Shown: positions 1 through 5,828 of the stretch, piece by piece
Layout of the letters: every line of letters begins with the position of its first letter
Numbering within the stretch: the stretch's first letter is position 1
From: Oscillospiraceae bacterium
GTDB taxonomy: Bacteria; Bacillota; Clostridia; Oscillospirales; Oscillospiraceae
Direction: 5' to 3'
Length of the DNA: 10,417 nt
Assembly (NCBI GenBank): GCA_016293865.1
Contig: JAEDDG010000048.1
Location: forward strand, 1 to 10,417
Position numbers and translations under genes: made by a program
Notes under the pieces: model-generated
What the model was told of the DNA's origin: nothing
The model's input: the letters and a program-made list of their open reading frames with translations, nothing else
Databases searched by the model: none

Positions 1-514
1 CGTCGCGGGCCATCTCGTGGACGGTGTCATGGATGGCGTCCAGATTGTACTTCTTTGCCAGCTTGGCCAGCTCGAACTTGCCGGCGGTGGCGCCGTTCTC
101 AGCCTCAACGCGCATTTCCAGGTTCTTCTTGGAAGAATCGGTCACAACCTCACCCAGAAGCTCTGCGAACTTGGCGGCGTGCTCAGCCTCTTCCAGACCG
201 GCCTTGTACCAGTAGTCGCCGATTTCGGGATAGCCTTCGCGGTAAGCAACGCGGCTCATGGCCAGATACATGCCGACTTCAGTGCACTCGCCGTTGAAGT
301 TGGCCTGCAGACCTTCGATGATCTCCTTGCGGACATCTTCGGGAACGTCGTCGCCGAAGACCTTGCCGACGCCGACAACATGCTCGGCCGCCCAGGTCAT
401 TTCAGCCTTCTGCTCGGTGAATCTGGAGCCGGGAACGCCGCACTGCGGACATTTTTCGGGGGCTGCGTCGCCTTCATAAACATAACCGCAAACAGGGCAT
501 ACAAACTTTTTCAT
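1..514 (-). CDS. rbr: Reverse rubrerythrin (NADH peroxidase family), C-terminus cut off by window edge
   Basis: Cytosolic non-haem iron peroxidase that reduces H2O2 (and in the clostridial family O2) with electrons from NADH via a flavin reductase and rubredoxin. The 171 visible residues start with a rubredoxin-like [Fe(SCys)4] domain (Cys6-x-x-Cys9 and Cys22-x-x-Cys25) followed by a ferritin-like diiron domain from about residue 40. Candidate ligands are Glu76/Glu79, Glu108-x-x-Glu111-His112, Glu137 and a His/Glu-rich stretch at 162-167. Rubredoxin first, diiron second is the order of reverse rubrerythrins; classical rubrerythrin has the opposite order. Family members are about 180 residues, so only some ten residues are missing beyond base 1. 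The ATG at 514 is chosen over the in-frame ATG at 520 because GGAGGA lies about 7 nt before it and directly abuts the other. It sits 32 nt after perR with no terminator between, so it is probably co-transcribed and peroxide-induced. The family call is secure. Confidence 0.93.
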   Translation of the reverse strand, partial: MKKFVCPVCGYVYEGDAAPEKCPQCGVPGSRFTEQKAEMTWAAEHVVGVGKVFGDDVPEDVRKEIIEGLQANFNGECTEVGMYLAMSRVAYREGYPEIGDYWYKAGLEEAEHAAKFAELLGEVVTDSSKKNLEMRVEAENGATAGKFELAKLAKKYNLDAIHDTVHEMARD

Positions 515-546
515 AATCATTTCCTCCGTTTTTATTGAAATATAAT

Positions 547-951
547 TTAATTTATGATATGGGCGTCCGCCCGGGGTTGACTGCATTTGCCGCACCGGCC
601 GCGGAAAGTCAGCTCGTACCGCTGAACCTCCAGCTGGTTTTCCTGCGCCACAGACTGATCAAGCGCCGGCACCGCGGGATATTCGATATCCATGATGCTG
701 CCGCAGCTGTCGCAGATGAAGTGGGCATGGGGCTGCGTGTCGCCGTCGTACCGCTCGTGCCCGTCCACAACGCCGACCCGCACCGCGGTGCCCTCCCGCA
801 CAAATTCGGCGATGTTGCGGTAAACCGTGGCCAGGCTCAGATCCGGGTATCGGGGCTTCAGCGTCTCGTAGACCCATTCGGCGGACGGATGATTTTTGGC
901 CGAGCAGAGCGCGTTGAAAATCGCTTCGCGCTTACGGCTGTACTTTTTCAT
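547..951 (-). CDS. perR: PerR-type peroxide-sensing repressor (Fur family)
   Basis: Cytosolic metal-dependent repressor of oxidative-stress genes; in characterised PerR, Fe-bound protein is inactivated by H2O2-driven oxidation of its histidine ligands. The 134 residues hold a winged helix (about 1-70, recognition segment LSLATVYRN at 38-46) and a dimerisation domain with structural Zn ligands Cys80-x-x-Cys83 and Cys120-x-x-Cys123. The regulatory-metal ligands of Bacillus PerR can all be matched: His21, Asp69, His75, His77, Asp88. An aspartate in the last position (Asp88) and His21 in the DNA-binding domain favour PerR over Fur or Zur. The protein is shorter at the N-terminus than B. subtilis PerR. 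GGAGG sits 6 nt before the ATG. It precedes the reverse rubrerythrin gene by 32 nt and has a promoter and AT-rich inverted repeat of its own upstream, which suggests autorepression. Assignment as PerR, rather than simply a Fur-family member, rests on these ligands and the neighbour. Confidence 0.92.
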   Translation of the reverse strand: MKKYSRKREAIFNALCSAKNHPSAEWVYETLKPRYPDLSLATVYRNIAEFVREGTAVRVGVVDGHERYDGDTQPHAHFICDSCGSIMDIEYPAVPALDQSVAQENQLEVQRYELTFRGRCGKCSQPRADAHIIN

Positions 952-967
952 ACGTGTCCTCCGTTTT

Positions 968-989
968 AATAATAATAACTATTATTGTT
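968..989. promoter_or_regulatory. AT-rich inverted repeat, probable PerR operator
   Basis: Arms AATAATAATA (968-977) and TATTATTGTT (980-989) flank a 2-nt centre (AC) and are complementary at 9 of 10 positions. The inner seven pairs, 971-977 with 980-986, are perfect. Size and composition resemble Per boxes (about 7-1-7, AT-rich), but the spacer is 2 rather than 1. It lies just downstream of the predicted perR transcription start, a position suited to repression. Confidence 0.65.
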
Positions 990-998
990 TGTGAGATC

Positions 999-1027
999 AT
1001 AATAACACAGACACGTATGTTTGTAAA
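999..1027 (-). promoter_or_regulatory. Sigma-A promoter of perR-rbr
   Basis: On the minus strand TTTACA (1022-1027) and TATTAT (999-1004) are separated by 17 bp. Transcription would begin near 992, giving a leader of about 40 nt to the perR ATG at 951 that contains the 968-989 inverted repeat. Confidence 0.7.
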
Positions 1028-1042
1028 GCATTATTTTCTGAA

Positions 1043-1492
1043 TCAGAGCTCTTTTTTCAGGTACACCATGTCGGTCAGCCGGACGCCCGCCTCGAAGATG
1101 GGATGATCATAGTTGTCGGTGAAAAAATTCGGGATCCGGTGGGACCGGACAAAGCCGCACTTTTCATAAAACGGAACGGTCAGCGGCGAGTCGCCGGTGC
1201 CCACACAGACGGCCGTACAGCGGCCGCGGTACTGTGCACAGACGAAATCAAGCATGGCACGGCCGTAGCCGCGGCCCTGAAATTCAGGTACAGTGGCCAG
1301 ATTTTTGACTTCGCAGCAGCCGTTATCCAGCACGACGGTGACGCATACAGTGACGGCATGTCCGTTTTCCTCCAGAACGAACATCTCGCCCCGGTCGAGA
1401 TAGCGGTCGATCATGCTCTCCTGTTCGTCTGCCAGCAGGAGCAGGGGCAGATAACGCTTCCGGTCCGTATCAATTTTATATATATTGTACAT
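1043..1492 (-). CDS. GNAT-family N-acetyltransferase
   Basis: Predicted cytosolic acetyl-CoA-dependent N-acetyltransferase of 149 residues with unknown substrate. The acetyl-CoA pyrophosphate-binding loop of the GNAT fold is visible as Gln72-Gly-Arg-Gly-Tyr-Gly77 (Q-x-x-G-x-G), preceded by the strand VKNLATVPEF. The later VPFYEKCGF segment (106-114) is the usual GNAT motif B. Length matches a single-domain GNAT. The ATG at 1492 is preceded by AAGGTG at short spacing, a mediocre ribosome binding site. It starts 16 nt after the XRE-TPR gene with no terminator in between, so the two are probably one operon. The neighbour may control it, but nothing in the protein shows whether it acetylates a small molecule, an antibiotic or a protein. 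Confidence 0.88.
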   Translation of the reverse strand: MYNIYKIDTDRKRYLPLLLLADEQESMIDRYLDRGEMFVLEENGHAVTVCVTVVLDNGCCEVKNLATVPEFQGRGYGRAMLDFVCAQYRGRCTAVCVGTGDSPLTVPFYEKCGFVRSHRIPNFFTDNYDHPIFEAGVRLTDMVYLKKEL

Positions 1493-1508
1493 GGCACCTT
1501 TTATCTCA

Positions 1509-2372
1509 TTATCTCAGTTGTTTTGAGGCGTAGATGTACGCCATTTTGTAGTCGTCCTGTTCCCGGTAGCAGTCCTCCAGCCGCCGGTAAATCCGCGGCA
1601 GCAGCAGCGCGTCGCCTGTCTGCTCGGCAGCCGTGTATTTCTCTATGGCCGCCTGCCGCCGCCCTGCGGCGGACAGATATTCGCCCATCAGGTACAGATG
1701 CCGCGCCTGCAGGCCTTCATCCGGCGAGATCCGCTCCAGAAGCTGTCCGGCCAGCTCGGTTTCGCCGGTTTTGAGCAGATATTCGGCCCGTGCCAGGCTG
1801 TACCGGTCGGTAAAGCTGATGCCGGAGACGGCCCGCTCATATTCCTTTGCATTTTCCTCAAACTCGGATATATCCAGCTCCAGCGCACATTCCGCAAGAA
1901 TCAGGCTCATCTCCGCGTCGATCTCCGCCGAGTAATACATGCTCTGCCGGTTGTAGTAGTCGGCCATATCGGCGTGCTCCTTGGCGGCGGCGGTGCTGCC
2001 TGCGGCCAGCTCCTGCCGTGCCGCGGCCAGTGCCGCCCTGGCGTGCAGAAGATAGCCCTCGTCGCTGGTGGCCGCGTGCTTGTTCTGCTCCAGCAGCCGG
2101 ATGCAGCCTGTGTAGTCGCCGCTGCGGTAGGCGGCACGCATCTCGTCCAGGCCGTCCGGAGATGTCCCGTCTGAATAGGACGCGCCGGCCATGAAGTAGC
2201 CGGCCGGCAGGGAGAGCCGTGAGGCAATGTATTCCAGCGTGCGCACAGACGGCGTCGCACTGTCATTCTCAATTTTTGAAAGCATGTTGCGCGTAATGTG
2301 GTCGCCCACAAGCTGCTTCTGGGTCAGGCCGCGGTCAATCCGTGCCTGCCGGATGCGCTGTCCAAGAGTCAT
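1509..2372 (-). CDS. XRE-family transcriptional regulator with TPR-like C-terminal domain
   Basis: DNA-binding regulator of 287 residues. Residues 1-60 form a Cro/C1-type helix-turn-helix (LGQRIRQARIDRGLTQ at the start, then NMLSKIENDSATPS in the region following the recognition helix). From about residue 75 the protein is helical and looks like consecutive TPR-type hairpins; examples are EMRAAYRSGDYTGCIRLLEQ and ARHLYLMGEYLSAAGRRQAA. This layout resembles Rgg/PlcR/ComR-type regulators, in which the TPR part binds a peptide, but no cognate peptide gene was found beside it. The frame is open 45 codons further upstream to 2507. ATG 2372 is chosen because it has GGAGG/GGGAG about 7-9 nt upstream, starts exactly at the HTH, and lies downstream of the predicted promoter at 2476-2504. 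It heads a likely operon with the GNAT gene. Confidence 0.87.
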   Translation of the reverse strand: MTLGQRIRQARIDRGLTQKQLVGDHITRNMLSKIENDSATPSVRTLEYIASRLSLPAGYFMAGASYSDGTSPDGLDEMRAAYRSGDYTGCIRLLEQNKHAATSDEGYLLHARAALAAARQELAAGSTAAAKEHADMADYYNRQSMYYSAEIDAEMSLILAECALELDISEFEENAKEYERAVSGISFTDRYSLARAEYLLKTGETELAGQLLERISPDEGLQARHLYLMGEYLSAAGRRQAAIEKYTAAEQTGDALLLPRIYRRLEDCYREQDDYKMAYIYASKQLR

Positions 2373-2475
2373 GGCTGTCTCCCTCCGCTGCGGTCCGCCG
2401 CGCCGGCGGCGGGCAGAAAAATCGGGTGCTGCCTGCCTGCGGAGCGCTGCGGATGTATTTATTGTCTCTGTGCTC

Positions 2476-2504
2476 ATTATACGCGCTGCGTGCAAATAAA
2501 TCAA
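2476..2504 (-). promoter_or_regulatory. Sigma-A promoter of the XRE-TPR/GNAT operon
   Basis: Minus-strand TTGATT (2499-2504) and a perfect TATAAT (2476-2481) are spaced by 17 bp. Initiation near 2469 would give a leader of about 97 nt before the ATG at 2372. The leader contains a GC-rich stretch (about 2380-2420) but no clear riboswitch fold that I can recognise. Confidence 0.75.
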
Positions 2505-2688
2505 CATACCGGGTGATTTTTAGTTACATTCGTTCTTCGTCATTTTTCGGTGACGGTCAGACCGCCCGCGGTGGAAATTTCTGTGGAAAAGTTGAAAATT
2601 GAGAGTGATTTTGGCGTTTTTTGGCGAAACTTGAAAAAATACAGGGGAATATTATGACGAACTTATCCCGAAAAGTATGTCCACAGGG
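2505..2688. other. AT-rich divergent intergenic region without a gene
   Basis: Between the two divergent promoters no ORF with a ribosome binding site was found. The stretch is clearly more AT-rich than its surroundings. It holds CGTCA and TGACG arms of a small hairpin (about 2537-2554), a TTTTGGCG direct repeat (2609-2626), and CTGTGGA (2581-2587) with its inverse TCCACAG (2680-2686). It may contain operators for the XRE regulator or for the NYN gene, but no binding site can be assigned. Confidence 0.6.
2609..2626. repeat. Short direct repeat TTTTGGCG x2, 10-bp period
   Basis: Identical octamers at 2609-2616 and 2619-2626 lie one helical turn apart, about 65 bp upstream of the predicted -35 of the NYN gene. 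The spacing fits a tandem protein-binding site, but chance in a T-rich stretch is possible. Confidence 0.4.
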
Positions 2689-2717
2689 TTGCAAAGAGAA
2701 ACAGAAGGTGGTATAAT
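2689..2717 (+). promoter_or_regulatory. Sigma-A promoter with extended -10 for the NYN/phosphoesterase operon
   Basis: TTGCAA (2689-2694) and a perfect TATAAT (2712-2717) are separated by 17 bp, with TG one base before the -10 (extended -10). The start of transcription would be near 2724, leaving a leader of about 27 nt to the GTG at 2751. Confidence 0.8.
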
Positions 2718-2750
2718 GGTTACAAACCGTTACAGAATGAGGTGAATTCA

Positions 2751-3536
2751 GTGCAGAACGCGGGGGATGAGAATCTGCGGCTGGCAGTTCTGATTGATGC
2801 GGACAACGCGCCGCGGGACTGCCTGAAAAGCGTTATGGAAGAAGCGGCCATCTACGGCACGCCCACGGTCAAGCGGATCTACGGCGACTGGACCAATCCC
2901 GCCGTCGGCGGCTGGAAGGCCTCGCTTCTTGAAAACGCAGTCACGCCGATTCAGCAGTACGGTTATACCACCGGGAAAAATTCCACAGACTCCGCCATGA
3001 TCATTGACGCGATGGATATCCTCTATTCCGGCCGGGTGGACGGCTTTGTGCTCGTTTCCAGCGACAGTGACTTTACCCGTCTGGCCGTCCGGCTGCGGGA
3101 GGCCGGCATGAAGGTCATCGGCATCGGCGAGAAAAAAACGCCGAATCCGTTCATTGTCGCCTGTGACCGGTTTATTTACATTGAGGTGATCCGCTCCCGC
3201 TATGCGGAGGCGAAGGCGGCGGAAAAGGCGGAGCAGCGGATGCAGGAGCGCAAGGATAAGCAGCCGCAGAAGAGCAAGCGGGAGAAGCTGCCGGGCGAGG
3301 TGATCAAGCTGATTGCCGACTCTGTGGCGGACCTGACGGACGATGACAACGGCGTTTATATGGGCGTTCTGGGCGATCTGCTGTGCAAAAAGCAGCCGGA
3401 TTTTGATCCGCGCAATTTTGGCTTCCGTACACTCAGCGCGATGGTCAAATCATCCGACCGGTTTAAAGTGGAATTTCGTCCCACCTCCGATCCGAATATC
3501 AAGCATCCCTATGTCTGGGACAGGGAACAGCAATGA
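2751..3536 (+). CDS. NYN (LabA/PIN-like) domain protein with C-terminal OST-HTH/LOTUS domain
   Basis: Predicted metal-dependent ribonuclease or RNA-binding protein of 261 residues. The N-terminal NYN domain (about 8-148) shows the acidic residues expected of a PIN-like active site: LIDADNAP (Asp16, Asp18), TDSAMIIDAMD (Asp80, Asp86) and SSDSDF (Asp105, Asp107). A charged Lys/Glu-rich linker (about 150-180) leads to a LOTUS/OST-HTH-type domain (about 181-243, LPGEVIKLIADSV through FKVEF) that in other proteins binds RNA. NYN plus OST-HTH is a widespread bacterial LabA-like architecture, but the RNA target is unknown. The GTG at 2751 is chosen over the GTG at 2742 because GAGGTG (2739-2744) is an ideal ribosome binding site 6 nt before it. 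Its stop overlaps the next gene by four bases (ATGA), indicating translational coupling. Domain calls are confident; the cellular role is not. Confidence 0.9.
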   Translation: MQNAGDENLRLAVLIDADNAPRDCLKSVMEEAAIYGTPTVKRIYGDWTNPAVGGWKASLLENAVTPIQQYGYTTGKNSTDSAMIIDAMDILYSGRVDGFVLVSSDSDFTRLAVRLREAGMKVIGIGEKKTPNPFIVACDRFIYIEVIRSRYAEAKAAEKAEQRMQERKDKQPQKSKREKLPGEVIKLIADSVADLTDDDNGVYMGVLGDLLCKKQPDFDPRNFGFRTLSAMVKSSDRFKVEFRPTSDPNIKHPYVWDREQQ

Positions 3537-4369
3537 AGAAAGCCAGGCACCGCCGGCGCGGCGGGATTTTTCTTTTTCTTCTCCTTTTTCTGGTCCTTCT
3601 CACGGCCGACAGCAATGTGCGGATTGTGACGCGGGAGTATCAGCTTTCCTATGACACGCTTCCCCGGGCATTTGACGGCTTTCGCATCGTGCAGCTGTCG
3701 GACCTGCATGCCGGGAGCTTCGGTACGGACAATATCCGGCTGATCAGCGCGGTAACCGCGGCCCGGCCGGACATCATCGCCGTGACCGGCGATCTGGTGG
3801 ACGGAGAGGGGCAGGGCGGCTACGTGCGGGAACTGATGACGGCGCTGACGGCGATTGCGCCCGTTTATTATGTCACGGGCAATCATGAGTGGGCCAGCGG
3901 CATGATCGGTGAGCTGTTTGATATTCTGGACGACTGCGGCGTGACCGCGCTGCGCAACACATATACCGTGCTGGAGCGCGGCGGCGCGTCCATCCTTCTG
4001 GCCGGCCTGGAAGATCCCAACGGCCCGGCGGATATGGAGACGCCCGGGCAGGTTATGGAGCAGCTGCGGGAGGAAACGGGCGGAGGCTTCACGGTCCTCC
4101 TGGCCCACCGCAACCGTGTGGAGGAATACGCGCTTCTGGGCGCGCAGCTTGTCCTGTGCGGCCATGCCCACGGCGGACTGATCCGCCTTCCCTTTACGGA
4201 CGGTTTGATTGACACGAACCGCGACTGGTTTCCCACATATACCTGCGGCGTCTACACGGAAAACGGCACGGATGTGCTGGTTTCGCCGGGGCTGGGAAAC
4301 TCCGTGCCTGTCCCGCGCTTTTTGAATAACCCGCAGGTCTGTGTTGCTGTGCTGCATGCGGCGGGTTAA
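3533..4369 (+). CDS. Membrane-anchored calcineurin-like metallophosphoesterase (YkuE/YaeI-like)
   Basis: Dinuclear-metal phosphoesterase of 278 residues. A basic N-terminus (KKARHRRR) and hydrophobic segment (about 11-24) form a signal anchor, so the catalytic domain probably faces outside. The metallophosphoesterase motifs are complete: SDLH (Asp57, His59), GDLVD (Asp87), GNHE (Asn117, His118), LAHRN (His192) and GHAHGG (His211, His213). Relatives of this type act on phospholipid or lipid-linked substrates (E. coli YaeI has phosphodiesterase activity, B. subtilis YkuE is wall-associated), but the substrate cannot be read here. It overlaps the NYN gene by 4 nt and likely depends on its translation, as no separate ribosome binding site of strength is needed. 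There is no obvious terminator after it. A long open frame on the opposite strand is a coding shadow. Confidence 0.9.
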   Translation: MKKARHRRRGGIFLFLLLFLVLLTADSNVRIVTREYQLSYDTLPRAFDGFRIVQLSDLHAGSFGTDNIRLISAVTAARPDIIAVTGDLVDGEGQGGYVRELMTALTAIAPVYYVTGNHEWASGMIGELFDILDDCGVTALRNTYTVLERGGASILLAGLEDPNGPADMETPGQVMEQLREETGGGFTVLLAHRNRVEEYALLGAQLVLCGHAHGGLIRLPFTDGLIDTNRDWFPTYTCGVYTENGTDVLVSPGLGNSVPVPRFLNNPQVCVAVLHAAG

Positions 4370-4375
4370 AAAACG

Positions 4376-4403
4376 GCATAAATTTTCCTCCCTGCGCATA
4401 GTA
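4376..4403 (+). promoter_or_regulatory. Possible sigma-G-type (forespore) promoter
   Basis: GCATA (4376-4380) and CATAGTA (4397-4403) lie 16 bp apart. In Bacillus, sigma-G promoters have a G[A/C]ATA-type -35 and CATnnTA -10, usually with 17-18 bp between them, so both boxes fit and the spacing is slightly short. It is 36 nt upstream of the small ORF at 4440. I see no comparable sigma-A promoter here. The match is by eye only. Confidence 0.35.
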
Positions 4404-4439
4404 TGGTCATAAGGTTTGTTTTTAAGGAGGAAGATTTGA

Positions 4440-4538
4440 ATGGCGAAAACGATTTACAATGACAGGCCGGCCGCTGAAAAACCGGATATAGATGATCTGA
4501 TTTACGGCAGCGCCGAGCCGATTCCCAGTGAGCGGTAA
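4440..4538 (+). CDS. Small acidic 32-residue protein, function unknown
   Basis: A short ORF begins MAKTIYNDRPAAEK and ends EPIPSER before TAA. It is supported mainly by a near-perfect AAGGAGG ribosome binding site (4424-4430) 9 nt before the ATG. It is hydrophilic, acidic toward the middle (DIDDL), has no cysteine, membrane segment or signal peptide, and resembles no family I recognise. It lies 70 nt after the phosphoesterase gene and 46 nt before the prfB ATG. The upstream sequence resembles a forespore sigma-G promoter, so a small spore protein is one idea; a leader peptide affecting prfB is another. It ends on TAA with the prfB frame in +1, but there is no CUU-UGA slip site, so I do not read it as part of RF2. 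The ribosome binding site argues it is translated; conservation is unknown. Confidence 0.55.
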   Translation: MAKTIYNDRPAAEKPDIDDLIYGSAEPIPSER

Positions 4539-4584
4539 AAACAGAGATCCTGAACAATATAATAACGAAAGAGCGGCTGAAGAT

Positions 4585-5694
4585 ATGATCGTAGAATTTG
4601 ATGACTATAAAGTAAAACTGACCGGCCTGAAGCCGGTGCTGGCGACCCTGGAAGCGGCGCTGAAGCTGGATGATGCCAAGGAAGAGATTGCTGCGCTGGA
4701 AAAGGAGAGCAATGCGGACGGCTTCTGGAACGACATTGCCAATTCCCAGCGGGTCCTGCAGAAGATCAAGCAGCTCAAGCACAAGTGCGAGCAGTTCGAC
4801 TCCCTGATGAGCCGGTATGAAGATCTGCAGACGCTTTGCCAGATGGCCATTGAGGAAAACGACGAGAGCCTCCTGCCGGAACTGGAGGAGGAGTATGCGT
4901 CCTTTGAAAAGGACCTGGAGCAGGCGCGGCTTTCCACGCTTTTATCCGGAGAATATGACAATTCCAACGCGATTCTGACCTTCCACGCCGGCGCCGGCGG
5001 AACGGAGGCCCAGGACTGGACGCAGATGCTGGTGCGTATGTATACCCGCTGGGCGGAGCGTCATAAATTCACCTGCAAGATGCTGGACTTTCTGGACGGC
5101 GAAGAGGCCGGCCTGAAAAGCGCTGTGCTGTCCATTGAAGGCGAAAACGCCTACGGTTATCTGAAAAGCGAAAACGGCATCCACCGTCTTGTCCGGATTT
5201 CCCCGTTTGATTCGTCCGGACGGAGACATACGTCTTTTGCGGCGGTGGAGGTCATGCCGGAAATCTCGGACGATGTGGAAGTGGACATCCGGCCCGAGGA
5301 TCTGAAGGTGGACACATACCGCTCTTCCGGCGCCGGCGGCCAGCACGTCAACAAGACGGAGTCCGCCATCCGGATCACGCACATTCCCACCGGCGTGATC
5401 GTCTCCTGCCAGACGGAGCGCAGCCAGCACCAGAACCGGGAATACGCCATGCGTATGCTCCGGTCAAAGCTTGTGGAGATCAAGGAACGCGAGCATCTGG
5501 ACAAAATCGGAGACATCAAGGGCGTCCAGATGAAAATCGAGTGGGGTAGCCAGATCCGGTCTTACGTGTTCATGCCGTACACGCTGGCCAAGGACCACAG
5601 AACCGGCTTTGAAAACGGCAACATCAACGCCGTCATGGACGGCGACCTGGATGGGTTCATCAACGCGTATCTGACCATGAAGGCCGGGGAATAA
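4585..5694 (+). CDS. prfB: Peptide chain release factor 2
   Basis: Class I release factor that reads UGA and UAA in the ribosomal A site and triggers peptidyl-tRNA hydrolysis. With the start at 4585 the protein has 369 residues. It carries the tripeptide anticodon SPF (206-208) and the catalytic GGQ (251-253, within SSGAGGQHVN), almost the same numbering as E. coli RF2. The N-terminal helical domain begins MIVEFDDYKVKL. The frame is open further upstream, with a GTG at 4528, but that extension does not look like RF2 and has no ribosome binding site. The ATG itself has only a weak AAAGAG-type site. Most bacterial prfB genes need a +1 frameshift at an early CUU-UGA. Here the corresponding region (AALKLDDAKEEI) is read continuously, so that autoregulation is absent. 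A TATAAT at 4558-4563 lacks a convincing -35 box. Confidence 0.95.
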   Translation: MIVEFDDYKVKLTGLKPVLATLEAALKLDDAKEEIAALEKESNADGFWNDIANSQRVLQKIKQLKHKCEQFDSLMSRYEDLQTLCQMAIEENDESLLPELEEEYASFEKDLEQARLSTLLSGEYDNSNAILTFHAGAGGTEAQDWTQMLVRMYTRWAERHKFTCKMLDFLDGEEAGLKSAVLSIEGENAYGYLKSENGIHRLVRISPFDSSGRRHTSFAAVEVMPEISDDVEVDIRPEDLKVDTYRSSGAGGQHVNKTESAIRITHIPTGVIVSCQTERSQHQNREYAMRMLRSKLVEIKEREHLDKIGDIKGVQMKIEWGSQIRSYVFMPYTLAKDHRTGFENGNINAVMDGDLDGFINAYLTMKAGE

Positions 5695-5769
5695 GCACCG
5701 GCCGCTGAATTCCGCAGTGCCGCGTATCCGGGCTGACGAGCTTTCGGATGCGCCGTCTATATACAGTAT

Positions 5770-5799
5770 GTTTAGAAATGGGGTGATATGGCCATAATT
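5770..5799 (+). promoter_or_regulatory. Possible sigma-F-type (forespore) promoter of the SleB-domain gene
   Basis: GTTTA (5770-5774) and GGCCATAATT (5790-5799) are 15 bp apart and match the Bacillus sigma-F pattern (GYWTA, then GGnRAnAHTn) with one mismatch. A sigma-A reading is also possible: TTTAGA (5771-5776), 16 bp, CATAAT (5793-5798). The predicted product being a germination-type hydrolase favours the sporulation reading. By-eye match only. Confidence 0.4.
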
Positions 5800-5828
5800 T
5801 TGTAAAAACGAAAAGGAAGAGTGAAATT

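Noticed and set aside
1103..1774. Plus-strand open frame opposite the GNAT and XRE-TPR genes
   Set aside because: It spans parts of two well-supported minus-strand genes, lacks a ribosome binding site and has no recognisable domain.
2373..2507. 45-codon N-terminal extension of the XRE-TPR protein
   Set aside because: It is Arg/Ala-rich, has no ribosome binding site at 2507, and its start lies upstream of the predicted promoter; ATG 2372 has a good site and begins the HTH.
2581..2690. DnaA-box-like sequences (TTTTCCACA on the minus strand, TGTCCACAG on the plus strand) suggesting a replication origin
   Set aside because: There are only two imperfect boxes, and no dnaA, dnaN, rpmH or other origin genes nearby. 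The region is explained by two divergent promoters.
3509..4399. Long open frame on the minus strand opposite the phosphoesterase
   Set aside because: It has no ribosome binding site and its product resembles no family, whereas the plus strand encodes a complete metallophosphoesterase. It is a coding shadow in GC-rich DNA.
4440..4620. Small ORF plus prfB as a programmed +1 frameshift gene
   Set aside because: The prfB frame is indeed +1 relative to the small ORF and is open from 4501. However, the junction is CGG-TAA rather than CTT-TGA, there is no slip site, and the added N-terminus would extend RF2 far beyond its normal length.
5695..5760. Imperfect ATCCG/CGGAT hairpin after prfB as a terminator
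   Set aside because: The stem is interrupted, and no T-run follows.
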